Of a stretch of DNA of 64,000 bases, positions 34,913 through 42,731 are shown piece after piece. Numbering within the stretch: position 1 is the stretch's first letter; every line of letters starts with the position of its first letter. A model generated the notes under the pieces. It was not told the DNA's origin. It made no database searches and saw only the letters and a list, made by a program, of their open reading frames with translations. The stretch spans positions 102,793 to 166,792 of the forward strand of contig CAJKKQ010000004.1 in NCBI GenBank assembly GCA_905200545.1, read 5' to 3'. The translations under genes and the position numbers were made by a program. This DNA is from an uncultured Oscillibacter sp. Lineage in GTDB: Bacteria; Bacillota; Clostridia; Oscillospirales; Oscillospiraceae.

Positions 34913-35389
34913 ATGGATTTCTGGATGATCGCCCGGCAAGAGTTGCCGCATGACCTGCTGGATATCTTTTCAGCACTGGGGGATTTGCAGTACCAATATG
35001 ACTGGGTCATTACTGACCATGATCTTTGGTATGCAGAAAGCTGCCCGGAGGAAGTGCGCAAGCGCTGGCAGTGGACAGGATTACTGATGGACGGCACAGA
35101 GCTGACCGCCCATCTGTCTGCGGGCCACGTACACTTTATCCTGGGCGGCGTCCTCTCCGCAGTGCCAAAAGGCACGCAGCCCTGTGAGGTTTGGAATTAT
35201 GAGCCCTACTGGGAGATTGAAAAGTTCGGTTCACCGGAGTATTGCTTCCAGACGCCATTGACCCAGCTGGAGCTGATTTGCTATGATGGGTACGCTTGGG
35301 TTTTGATCTGCAAGCCCGACTTTTCGAAGCAGGTAAAAAAGGCCCTCCCCATGGCAAAAACACCTGATGAATTTTACCCGCAGCATTAA
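34913..35389 (+). CDS. Hypothetical protein, apparently leaderless
   Basis: A 158-residue protein that I do not recognise, with no signal peptide or membrane segment. It is rich in Trp, Tyr and acidic residues (WVITDHDLWYAES; EVWNYEPYWEIEKFG), and base composition is less GC-rich than its neighbours, hinting at transfer. The start is uncertain: ATG at 34913 coincides with the inferred transcript start; ATG at 34925 is an alternative. Neither has a Shine-Dalgarno sequence. It stands alone between a terminator and tRNA-Leu. Confidence 0.65.
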   Translation: MDFWMIARQELPHDLLDIFSALGDLQYQYDWVITDHDLWYAESCPEEVRKRWQWTGLLMDGTELTAHLSAGHVHFILGGVLSAVPKGTQPCEVWNYEPYWEIEKFGSPEYCFQTPLTQLELICYDGYAWVLICKPDFSKQVKKALPMAKTPDEFYPQH

Positions 35390-35427
35390 AGCAAAAAACA
35401 GCGGCACGGGTTCCCCGCCGCTCATAT

Positions 35428-35511
35428 GCGCCTGTGATGGAATTGGTAGACATGCGAGATTTAGGTTCTCGTGCTTTTAGCGTGTGGGTTCGAGTCCCTT
35501 CAGGCGCACCA
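35428..35511 (+). tRNA. tRNA-Leu (anticodon UAG)
   Basis: An 84-nt class II tRNA with acceptor GCGCCTG/CAGGCGC, anticodon loop TTTAGGT (anticodon UAG, codon CUA), a long variable arm, T-loop GGTTCGAGTCC and encoded CCA. Confidence 0.95.
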
Positions 35512-35515
35512 TGTC

Positions 35516-35548
35516 GGAGCAAGCGTCATATCGCTTGCTCCCGTTTTC
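35516..35548 (+). terminator. Terminator after tRNA-Leu
   Basis: GGAGCAAGCG TCATAT CGCTTGCTCC followed by CGTTTT, starting five bases after the CCA end. Confidence 0.85.
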
Positions 35549-35723
35549 TGTCAAAGCCCCGCGATTTTTGATACATTTTGTATAACATCACGTATAATAT
35601 CCTAATCGTATACTATCCCACTCTCTTTTGCCCCAACGCATGCCTGTCATTTTCTCGGCGGATTTGGGATTTCCTCCGTCAAAACTTCATACGATGCACT
35701 ATCAAGACAAGGAGGGATCCCTT

Positions 35724-36509
35724 ATGAACATCATCCTGCGAAAGCGGCACGCCGCCGCTATGGCCGCAGGCATCCTGGCAGTGTGCATGGCCGCCTATGT
35801 GATCCTGTGGCCCGCCACCGCCGGGGCCTATGCCACTGACCGCCAGCTGCCCATCTACAGCGTGGAGCGGGATCAGAAGGTCTGCTCCGTCAGCTTCGAC
35901 GCCGCCTGGGGCAATGAGGACACCCAGCAGCTTATCGACATTCTGGGCAAGTACAACATCAAGGCCACCTTCTTTGTGGTAGGAGACTGGGTCACCAAAT
36001 ACCCGGAGTCTGTCAAGGCTCTCCATGACGCCGGGCACGAGGTCATGAGTCACTCCGACACTCACGCCCACTACAACTCCCTCTCCACAGAGGAGATCAC
36101 TGCCGACCTCCAGGCCTCCAGCGACAAGATCAAAGCTGTGACCGGCGTGGCCCCCACCCTGATCCGGTGCCCTTACGGGGAGTATGACGACCATGTGATC
36201 CGGGCCATCCGGGACTTCGGCATGGAGCCCATCCAGTGGGACGTGGACTCTCTGGACTGGAAGGAGATCTCCGCCTCCGAAATCACCCAGCGGGTCACCT
36301 CCAAAGTACAGCCCGGGTCCATCATCCTCTTCCACAACGCCGCCCTCCACACCCCGGAGGCCCTGCCGGGCATCCTGGAATACCTCATCGGCCAGGGCTA
36401 CACAGTGGTTCCCATCTCGGAGCTCATCTGGCAGGGAACCTACAACACCGACTACACCATTGACCACACCGGGCGGCAATTTCCAGCGGAATCCAATTCA
36501 CAAAATTGA
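35724..36509 (+). CDS. Polysaccharide deacetylase, PdaB-like (sporulation type)
   Basis: A 261-residue NodB-domain carbohydrate esterase. One N-terminal membrane or signal segment (about residues 9-32) places the catalytic domain outside the membrane. Motifs are the metal/base Asp in CSVSFDAAWGNED (the usual second Asp of the TFDD motif is replaced by Ala, as in PdaB relatives), the metal His pair in SHSDTHAH and RCPYGEYDDHV. PdaB family members are needed to maintain spore cortex peptidoglycan in Bacillus. AAGGAGGG precedes ATG 35724. Several A/T-rich TATA-like boxes at 35580-35620 could hold a sporulation sigma-factor promoter, but none is clear. Confidence 0.88.
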   Translation: MNIILRKRHAAAMAAGILAVCMAAYVILWPATAGAYATDRQLPIYSVERDQKVCSVSFDAAWGNEDTQQLIDILGKYNIKATFFVVGDWVTKYPESVKALHDAGHEVMSHSDTHAHYNSLSTEEITADLQASSDKIKAVTGVAPTLIRCPYGEYDDHVIRAIRDFGMEPIQWDVDSLDWKEISASEITQRVTSKVQPGSIILFHNAALHTPEALPGILEYLIGQGYTVVPISELIWQGTYNTDYTIDHTGRQFPAESNSQN

Positions 36510-36512
36510 GGG

Positions 36513-36541
36513 TTGCCAAGGATAAAAAAATATGATATTCT
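36513..36541 (+). promoter_or_regulatory. Promoter of mgtE
   Basis: TTGCCA, a 17-bp spacer and TATTCT. It implies a leader of about 270 nt before mgtE. I see no match to the M-box (ykoK) magnesium riboswitch core in that leader. Confidence 0.55.
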
Positions 36542-36594
36542 CGGGGCGGTTGGGGAAACCCGCCGTATCTTTTACAGAAAAGGAGGAAAACCAA

Positions 36595-36681
36595 GTGGAC
36601 GTATGCGGACGAAGTACGAAAACGGGCAGTGATATTCCGTTATGGATCTCTCAGGCGCTGCTTCCCTGGTTTTCCTCATAA
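36595..36681 (+). CDS. Putative 28-residue upstream ORF in the mgtE leader
   Basis: GTG at 36595 preceded by a near-perfect AAAAGGAGGAAAA opens a 28-residue frame with two Pro-Leu/Trp segments (SDIPLWISQALLPWFS). It ends 138 bases before mgtE. Position and ribosome site suggest a regulatory leader peptide or small membrane-associated protein. A strong hairpin (GCTGCCGG GAAT CCGGCAGC, 36727-36746) lies between it and mgtE. Confidence 0.4.
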   Translation: MDVCGRSTKTGSDIPLWISQALLPWFSS

Positions 36682-36819
36682 ACCGGGACGCCGTCAGACG
36701 TTCCATGCATGAATATCGCCGCACGGGGCTGCCGGGAATCCGGCAGCTCTGGGCGGTTTTGTCTGTTTTGTGACTTCCTCGCTGGATTCTCAACCGTTTG
36801 AACAGAGGAGGAATGCAAC

Positions 36820-38163
36820 ATGAAGCAGAATTTTGAACTGCTGGAGCAGCTGCTCCAGCGCCGGGATTTCCACGCTCTGCGGGCAGCGCTGACAGAGGAA
36901 AACCCCGTGGACATCGCACTGTTTCTGGAGACGCTGACCCAGGAGCAGGCAGTACTGGCCTTCCGTACCCTACCCAAGGAGCTGGCAGCGGAGGTGTTCT
37001 CCAATCTCTCCCCCGAGCAGCAGCAAGGCGTGCTGGAGTCCATCACCGACCAGGAGCTCTCCGCCATTGTGGAAGAGCTGTATGTGGACGACGCAGTGGA
37101 CATGCTGGAGGAGCTCCCGGCCAACGTGGTCAAGCGGGTGCTCCAGATCGCCCGTCCGGAGACCCGCAAACTCATCAACCAATTTTTGAACTACCCGGAA
37201 AACTCCGTGGGCAGCATCATGACTGCTGAGTTTACCGACCTCAAGCAGACCATGTCGGTAGCAGAGGCCATCCGTCATATCCGGGAGACCGGCGCCGACG
37301 CCGAGAGCATCTACACCTGCTATGTGACGGACGCCTCCCGGAAGCTGGAGGGCGTCATCACCATCCGGGAGCTGCTGCTGGCCAAGGATTCCGACAAGGT
37401 CTCCGACCTGATGGAGACGGATCTCATCACCGCTGAGACCGGAGAGGATCGGGAAGATGCGGTGGCCCGGCTGATGAAGTACGACTTTCTCTCGTTGCCC
37501 GTGGTGGACAAGGAGGGCCGCCTGGTGGGCATCGTCACCGTGGACGACAGCATGGACGTGCTGGAAGAGGAAGCCACCGAGGACTTTGAAAAGATGGCCG
37601 CCATGGCCCCCTCGGAAAAACCCTATCTGAAAACCGGCGTTTTCACCCTGGCCCGGCACCGGATTGTGTGGCTGCTGGTACTGATGATCTCCGGCATGAT
37701 CACCGGCGGCATCCTGGGCCAGTATGAAGCCGCCTTTGCCGCCATGCCCTTGCTGGTGACCTTCATCCCCATGCTGACGGACACCGGCGGAAACGCCGGC
37801 AGCCAATCCAGCACCCTGGTGATCCGGGGCATGGCCGTAGGCGAGATCGAATTGAAGGACCTCTTCCGGGTGTTCTGGAAGGAGCTGCGGGTGAGCCTGG
37901 TGGTGGGCGTGGTGCTCAGCGCCGTGAACTTCGTGCGCCTCATCATCACCTACCCCGGCAACGAGGCCGTGGCCTTCACGGTGGCCCTGGCGCTGCTGGT
38001 GACGGTACTGCTGGCTAAGACCATCGGCGGCGTGCTGCCCATGGCCGCCAAAATGGTTCACGCCGATCCGGCCATTATGGCCGCTCCCCTTATCACCACC
38101 ATCGTGGACGCCATCTCCCTGGTGGTGTACTTCAAGATCGCCTGCGTGCTGCTGCCCATCTGA
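36820..38163 (+). CDS. mgtE: Magnesium transporter MgtE
   Basis: A 447-residue Mg2+ channel. A cytosolic N domain of helical repeats (residues 1-125) and two CBS domains (about 130-250) form the Mg2+ sensor. A five-helix pore domain from residue 280 follows, with the selectivity segment LTDTGGNAGSQSS. GAGGAGG precedes the ATG at seven bases. An unusual 270-nt leader with an upstream ORF precedes the gene. CcdA and TlpA genes follow. Confidence 0.95.
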   Translation: MKQNFELLEQLLQRRDFHALRAALTEENPVDIALFLETLTQEQAVLAFRTLPKELAAEVFSNLSPEQQQGVLESITDQELSAIVEELYVDDAVDMLEELPANVVKRVLQIARPETRKLINQFLNYPENSVGSIMTAEFTDLKQTMSVAEAIRHIRETGADAESIYTCYVTDASRKLEGVITIRELLLAKDSDKVSDLMETDLITAETGEDREDAVARLMKYDFLSLPVVDKEGRLVGIVTVDDSMDVLEEEATEDFEKMAAMAPSEKPYLKTGVFTLARHRIVWLLVLMISGMITGGILGQYEAAFAAMPLLVTFIPMLTDTGGNAGSQSSTLVIRGMAVGEIELKDLFRVFWKELRVSLVVGVVLSAVNFVRLIITYPGNEAVAFTVALALLVTVLLAKTIGGVLPMAAKMVHADPAIMAAPLITTIVDAISLVVYFKIACVLLPI

Positions 38164-38240
38164 GGGACGTGACCTTGTCACAGACAGCGGCCGCCGGCCC
38201 TGATATCCTGCAGAAAAAGGAAAGGAGCCGTAACCCCTCC

Positions 38241-38909
38241 ATGGAATACCTCATCACCTTTCTGGAAGGGCTCATCACCTTCATCTCTCCGTGCCTTTTG
38301 CCCATGCTGCCCATCTACCTCTCCTATCTGATGGGTGGCGCCGCCGGGGGCAGCAAGCTCTCCGCTTTCAAAAATGCCCTGGGCTTCGTACTGGGCTTCA
38401 CCGTTACCTTTGTGGCCCTGGGGGCCTTTGCCGGCAGCGTGGGTTCCCTGCTCCAGCACCATCAAACCGCCATCAACATCGTCAGCGGCCTCATCGTGGT
38501 GCTCTTCGGATTGCATTTCCTGGGGCTTTTCCAGCTGAAACTATTCCGGGGGCTGGGCTCCGGCGCCTCCGTGGCCCGGGGGGATTTCCTCTCCTCCATG
38601 CTCTTCGGCCTGGTGTTCTCTGTGGGCTGGACACCCTGCGTGGGAGCCTTTCTGGGCTCGGCGCTGATGCTGGCTTCCCAGCAGGGCTCCGCCCTCAAAG
38701 GCGTCACACTGCTGCTGGCCTACTCGCTGGGACTGGGCGTGCCCTTTTTGCTCAGCGCCCTGCTGCTGGATCAGCTGAAGTCCGCCTTTGACTGGATCAA
38801 GCGGCACTACCGCCCCATCCAGTTCTTCTCCGGCGGGCTGCTGATCGTGGTGGGCATCGCCATGATGACCGGGCTCATGGGCCGGCTGTTGTCGGTCCTG
38901 GCCATCTAA
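38241..38909 (+). CDS. ccdA: CcdA family cytochrome c biogenesis / thiol-disulfide membrane protein
   Basis: A 222-residue membrane protein with six helices that carries reducing equivalents from cytoplasmic thioredoxin to the outside. The two conserved cysteines are in FISPCLLPMLPIYLSY (helix 1) and GWTPCVGAF (helix 4). ATG at 38241 was chosen because helix 1 begins there; AAAGGAG is 13 bases upstream. The next gene encodes an extracytoplasmic thioredoxin that would be its partner. Confidence 0.92.
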   Translation: MEYLITFLEGLITFISPCLLPMLPIYLSYLMGGAAGGSKLSAFKNALGFVLGFTVTFVALGAFAGSVGSLLQHHQTAINIVSGLIVVLFGLHFLGLFQLKLFRGLGSGASVARGDFLSSMLFGLVFSVGWTPCVGAFLGSALMLASQQGSALKGVTLLLAYSLGLGVPFLLSALLLDQLKSAFDWIKRHYRPIQFFSGGLLIVVGIAMMTGLMGRLLSVLAI

Positions 38910-38921
38910 AGGAGGAACTCC

Positions 38922-39491
38922 ATGAATGCCAAGAAACGATCCCTGCTTTTGATCCTGGCCCTGGTGGTAATTCTGGGGGCTGCCACCATCGCCTACCGGA
39001 TGCTGGGTTCCGGGAGCGGTGAACAGGTGGCCCAGGAATCCGGCGGTGAGGAGGATGCAGCCCCGGTAGCTGCCCCGGACTTTACCGTCTACGACGCCGA
39101 CGGCAATGAGATAACCCTCTCTTCCCTTCTGGGAAAGCCCGCCGTGCTGAACTTCTGGGCCAGTACCTGTCCCCCCTGCCGGGCGGAAATGCCCCACTTT
39201 CAGGCCGCTTACGAGGAACTGGGGGAAGACGTCGCCTTCATTATGATCGACGGCGTGGGCAGCATGAACGGCGAGACCCAGGAGGCGGGCGAGACCTACA
39301 TCCAGGAGGAGGGGTACACCTTCCCGGTATACTTTGACACGGAGCAAAACGCCGTTTACACCTATGGGATCTCCGCCTTTCCCACTACCTACTTCATCGA
39401 CGCCGACGGCAACCTGGTAGCCCGGGGCATGGGGCAGCTGTCGGAGGAGGCATTGGATCAGGGCCTTGCCATGATCCTGCCGGAATCGTGA
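38922..39491 (+). CDS. Membrane-anchored TlpA/ResA-type thiol-disulfide oxidoreductase
   Basis: A 189-residue thioredoxin-fold protein with an N-terminal uncleaved anchor (LLLILALVVILGAATIAY), an acidic linker and a catalytic FWASTCPPCRAEMP motif (CPPC). The conserved cis-Pro is in ISAFPTTYFID. It reduces or reshuffles disulfides outside the cell, with electrons from CcdA. AAAGGAGG stands before the ATG, 12 bp after ccdA, so the two form one unit. Confidence 0.93.
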   Translation: MNAKKRSLLLILALVVILGAATIAYRMLGSGSGEQVAQESGGEEDAAPVAAPDFTVYDADGNEITLSSLLGKPAVLNFWASTCPPCRAEMPHFQAAYEELGEDVAFIMIDGVGSMNGETQEAGETYIQEEGYTFPVYFDTEQNAVYTYGISAFPTTYFIDADGNLVARGMGQLSEEALDQGLAMILPES

Positions 39492-39529
39492 GAATGCGTC
39501 AAAACCCCGGCGGCGCAGTGCTTTCCCTC

Positions 39530-39558
39530 TTGACAAGCGGGCCGCCGTGCTTTACTAT
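39530..39558 (+). promoter_or_regulatory. Promoter of the SCIFF gene
   Basis: TTGACA, a 17-bp spacer and TACTAT, about 60 bp before the SCIFF start codon. Confidence 0.75.
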
Positions 39559-39617
39559 GGAATGGTAAATACACTGGTTTGCGCCATCCGCAAACGACGA
39601 GATTGGAGATCTGTATT

Positions 39618-39764
39618 ATGGATAGAATCAAGACCATCGAGACCCGTGACCTGTGCAAGAGCGTGGAGAACGGCGGCTGCGGCGAGTGCCAGACTTCCTG
39701 CCAGTCTGCCTGCAAGACCAGCTGCGGCGTTGCCAACCAGCCCTGCGAGAACCAGAACCACTAA
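39618..39764 (+). CDS. scfA: SCIFF precursor peptide (six cysteines in forty-five residues)
   Basis: A 48-residue ribosomal natural-product precursor. The core GGCGECQTSCQSACKTSC is the SCIFF signature, nearly invariant in Clostridia. The leader DRIKTIETRDLCKSVENG precedes it and has one extra Cys. The maturase 125 bp downstream forms Cys-to-Thr thioether bonds in this core. ATG at 39618 has GGAG upstream and gives a normal length; an upstream in-frame start is less likely. A terminator after it should make the peptide far more abundant than the enzyme. Confidence 0.96.
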   Translation: MDRIKTIETRDLCKSVENGGCGECQTSCQSACKTSCGVANQPCENQNH

Positions 39765-39777
39765 TCACTCCGCATGA

Positions 39778-39814
39778 CAAAAGTGCCGCCTTATCAACGA
39801 GGCGGCACTTTTTT
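39778..39814 (+). terminator. Terminator between scfA and scfB
   Basis: AAAGTGCCGCCT TATCAACG AGGCGGCACTTT followed by a T-run. Read-through or another promoter must supply scfB. Confidence 0.88.
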
Positions 39815-39889
39815 GCTGAACATGCCCTCTCCCGTTGGGGAGCGATACATATTTTATAAGACGCGCCTGCGGGCGCCCGGAGGTTATCT

Positions 39890-41272
39890 ATGCACCATCA
39901 ATACAAGCTGGACGGCTACAACATCGTCCTGGATACCTGCAGCGGCTCCGTCCACCTGGTGGACGACGTGGCCTATGACATCATCGCCATGTTCCAAGAC
40001 CACACCCCGGATGAGATCACTGCCGCCATCCTCAAGGCCTATCCGGATCGGCCGGACGTCACCGAGACTGACGTGCGGGAGTGCATCGACGCGGTGGAAT
40101 CCCTGAAGGCCGCCCACAAGCTCTTCACTCCCGACACCTACGAGCCCATGGCAGCCGACTACAAAAACCACTCCAACGTCATCAAGGCCCTGTGCCTCCA
40201 CGTGGCCCACACCTGCAACCTGAGCTGCAGCTACTGCTTTGCAAGCCAGGGCAAATACCAGGGGGAGCGGGCCCTCATGTCCTTCGAGGTCGGCAAGCAG
40301 GCCCTGGATTTCCTGGTGGCCCACTCCGGTGACCGGCGGAATCTGGAGGTGGATTTCTTCGGCGGTGAGCCCCTGATGAACTGGCAGGTAGTGAAGGATC
40401 TGGTGGCCTATGCCCGTTCCCTGGAGCCCATCCACCACAAGAACTTTCGCTTTACCCTCACCACCAACGGCGTGCTGCTGGACGACGAGGTCATCGACTT
40501 CTGCAACCGGGAGATGCACAACGTGGTGCTCTCCCTGGACGGGCGCAAGGAGGTCCACGACCGCTTCCGCAAGGATTACGCCGGCAAGGGCAGCTACGAC
40601 ACCATTGTCCCCAAGTTCCAGCGGTTTGTGGAAAAGCGGGGGGACAAGAGCTACTACATGCGGGGCACCTACACCCACTACAACACCGACTTCACCAACG
40701 ACATCTTCCACATGGCAGACCTGGGCTTCACGGAGCTGAGCATGGAGCCGGTGGTGTGCTCCCCCGACGACCCCTGCGCCCTGACCAAAGAAGATCTGCC
40801 GGTGCTCTTTGAGCAGTACGAGATCCTGGCCCGGGACATGCTCCGCCGCCACCGGGAGGGCAAGCCCATTACCTTCTACCACTACATTCTGGACCTCAAG
40901 CATGGTCCCTGCATCTACAAGCGCATTTCCGGCTGCGGCAGCGGCACGGAGTACATGGCCGTCACCCCCTGGGGCGAGCTCTTCCCCTGCCACCAGTTTG
41001 TGGGCGATCCCAAGTACTCCCTGGGCAACATCTGGGAGGGCGTGAAGAACACCGCCGTCCAGGATCAGTTCCGCTCCTGCAACGCCTACGCCCGGCCCGA
41101 GTGTAAGGACTGCTGGGCCAAGCTCTACTGCTCCGGCGGCTGCGCCGCCAACAGCTACCATGCCACCGGCTCCATCCTGGGCGTGTATGAGTACGGCTGT
41201 GAGCTCTTCAAAAAGCGCATCGAGTGCGCCATCATGCTCCAGGCTGCCCTGAGCCAGGATCAGGAGCAATGA
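39890..41272 (+). CDS. scfB: SCIFF radical SAM maturase (thioether-forming)
   Basis: A 460-residue radical SAM/SPASM enzyme. An N-terminal peptide-binding RRE-like region (residues 1-95) is followed by the radical SAM motif CNLSCSYC (about 107-114), FFGGEPLMNW and a SPASM domain with cysteines in ISGCGSGTEYMAV, FPCHQF, PECKDCWAKLYCSGGC. It installs thioether cross-links in ScfA and produces 5'-deoxyadenosine, which the operon at 643-2378 may recycle. The stop overlaps the next gene as ATGA. Confidence 0.96.
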   Translation: MHHQYKLDGYNIVLDTCSGSVHLVDDVAYDIIAMFQDHTPDEITAAILKAYPDRPDVTETDVRECIDAVESLKAAHKLFTPDTYEPMAADYKNHSNVIKALCLHVAHTCNLSCSYCFASQGKYQGERALMSFEVGKQALDFLVAHSGDRRNLEVDFFGGEPLMNWQVVKDLVAYARSLEPIHHKNFRFTLTTNGVLLDDEVIDFCNREMHNVVLSLDGRKEVHDRFRKDYAGKGSYDTIVPKFQRFVEKRGDKSYYMRGTYTHYNTDFTNDIFHMADLGFTELSMEPVVCSPDDPCALTKEDLPVLFEQYEILARDMLRRHREGKPITFYHYILDLKHGPCIYKRISGCGSGTEYMAVTPWGELFPCHQFVGDPKYSLGNIWEGVKNTAVQDQFRSCNAYARPECKDCWAKLYCSGGCAANSYHATGSILGVYEYGCELFKKRIECAIMLQAALSQDQEQ

Positions 41273-42609
41273 CCACCCCCATCTGTGACTTTGTCCGGCG
41301 GTACGCTCAGAGCGGCACCGCCCGGCTCCACATGCCCGGCCACAAGGGCACGGGCCCCCTGGGCTGTGAAGCCCTGGACATTACGGAGATTTCCGGGGCC
41401 GATGATCTGGCAGACCCCGAGGGCATCATCGAAGAGAGTGAGGCCAATGCCTCCGCTCTCTTCGGCTCTCGCCGCACCCTGTACTCTGCCGGGGGCAGCT
41501 CCCAGTGTGTGAAGGCCATGGTGCACCTGGCCCTGCTCCACCGCCCGGCGGGGACGGAGCCGGTGATCCTGGCGGGGCGCAACGCCCACAAAGCCTTTCT
41601 CCACGCCTGCGCCCTGCTGGACGTGACGCCCCAGTGGCTGTATCCGGATGCAGAGAGCAGCCTGTGCGCCTGCCCCATCACGGCGGAGGGGCTGGAAACC
41701 GCCCTCTCCACCGCAGAGCGCCGCCCCATGGCGGTGTACCTTACCTCCCCGGACTATCTGGGGGGGATGCTGGACATCGCCGCCCTCTCGGCGGTGTGCC
41801 GGGCCCATGGGGTCCCCCTGCTGGTGGACAACGCCCACGGGGCCTATCTGAAATTTCTGCCTGCCTCCCGGCACCCTCTGGACCTGGGGGCAGCCTTGTG
41901 CTGCGACTCCGCCCACAAGACGCTGCCGGTGCTCACCGGCGGGGCATATCTGCACATCGGCAAAGACGCCCCCGCTCCCTACGAGGCGGACGCCCGCGAG
42001 TGCCTGGCTCTCTTCGGCTCCTCCAGCCCCTCCTACCTGATCTTGCAGTCCCTGGATTATTGCAACGCCCGGCTGGCCGGGGACTTCCCCGTCCGTCTGA
42101 CAGAGATATGCCGCCGGGTGGAGGCTCTGAAAACCCACCTGCGAGAGCAGGGCATCCCCCTGCGGGGAACAGAGCCCATGAAGATCGTGGTGGACGCGGC
42201 TGCCGGGGGCCTGGACGGCCGGGAGCTGGCGGAAATCCTGCGTCGCCACGGCGTGGAGCCGGAGTACGCAGACCCGGATGCCCTGGTGCTGATGCCCGCT
42301 GCCGACACACCCGAGGCAGACCTTATCCGGGTGGAGGAGGCTCTCTCTTCCGTTGTCCTTGGTACCCCCCGTCTCCCTCTGGCCCTGCCCCACACCGGGC
42401 GGCGGGTTCTCACGCCCCGTCAGGCCATGCTCTCCCCCCGGGAGCACGTGGCGGCAGAGGCGGCCGCGGGGCGGGTGTGCGCCGGGGCCGCCGTGTCCTG
42501 TCCTCCTGCCATCCCCATTGCGGTAATGGGGGAGGAGATCACCCGGTCGGGCGCGGATCTCATGGCCCGTCTGGGCATTACACAAGTGCCGGTTGTGCGG
42601 AAAGCGTAA
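41269..42609 (+). CDS. Orn/Lys/Arg decarboxylase-like PLP enzyme
   Basis: A 446-residue fold-type I PLP protein of the Orn/Lys/Arg decarboxylase major domain family (YaaO/SpeA-like small form). The N-terminal RLHMPGHKG motif is at about residues 20-28 and the PLP lysine is in CDSAHKTLPVLTGGAYLH. The ATG at 41269 overlaps the scfB stop, so expression is coupled to the maturase. The usual role is polyamine or cadaverine formation; a role linked to SCIFF is not established. Confidence 0.88.
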   Translation: MTTPICDFVRRYAQSGTARLHMPGHKGTGPLGCEALDITEISGADDLADPEGIIEESEANASALFGSRRTLYSAGGSSQCVKAMVHLALLHRPAGTEPVILAGRNAHKAFLHACALLDVTPQWLYPDAESSLCACPITAEGLETALSTAERRPMAVYLTSPDYLGGMLDIAALSAVCRAHGVPLLVDNAHGAYLKFLPASRHPLDLGAALCCDSAHKTLPVLTGGAYLHIGKDAPAPYEADARECLALFGSSSPSYLILQSLDYCNARLAGDFPVRLTEICRRVEALKTHLREQGIPLRGTEPMKIVVDAAAGGLDGRELAEILRRHGVEPEYADPDALVLMPAADTPEADLIRVEEALSSVVLGTPRLPLALPHTGRRVLTPRQAMLSPREHVAAEAAAGRVCAGAAVSCPPAIPIAVMGEEITRSGADLMARLGITQVPVVRKA

Positions 42610-42639
42610 TCGTTTTTTCGTCAAACTTCCCCATAAATC

Positions 42640-42668
42640 TTGACAGTTTTGTTTGCGGGCGGTATCAT
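42640..42668 (+). promoter_or_regulatory. Promoter of pfkA
   Basis: TTGACA, a 17-bp spacer and TATCAT, 63 bp before the start codon. Confidence 0.85.
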
Positions 42669-42731
42669 TCTTTCAATACGGCCACTTCCCCCTCGGCCGG
42701 ACTACCCATGGATTCAGGGAGGACTTTCTAT

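Noticed and set aside
36548..36819. M-box (ykoK) magnesium riboswitch before mgtE
   Set aside because: I could not find the conserved M-box core sequences; the leader is reported only as an uncharacterised leader with an upstream ORF.
41505..42731. Upstream extension of the pfkA frame through the decarboxylase gene
   Set aside because: It is an alternate frame of the decarboxylase gene. pfkA has its own consensus promoter and ribosome site.
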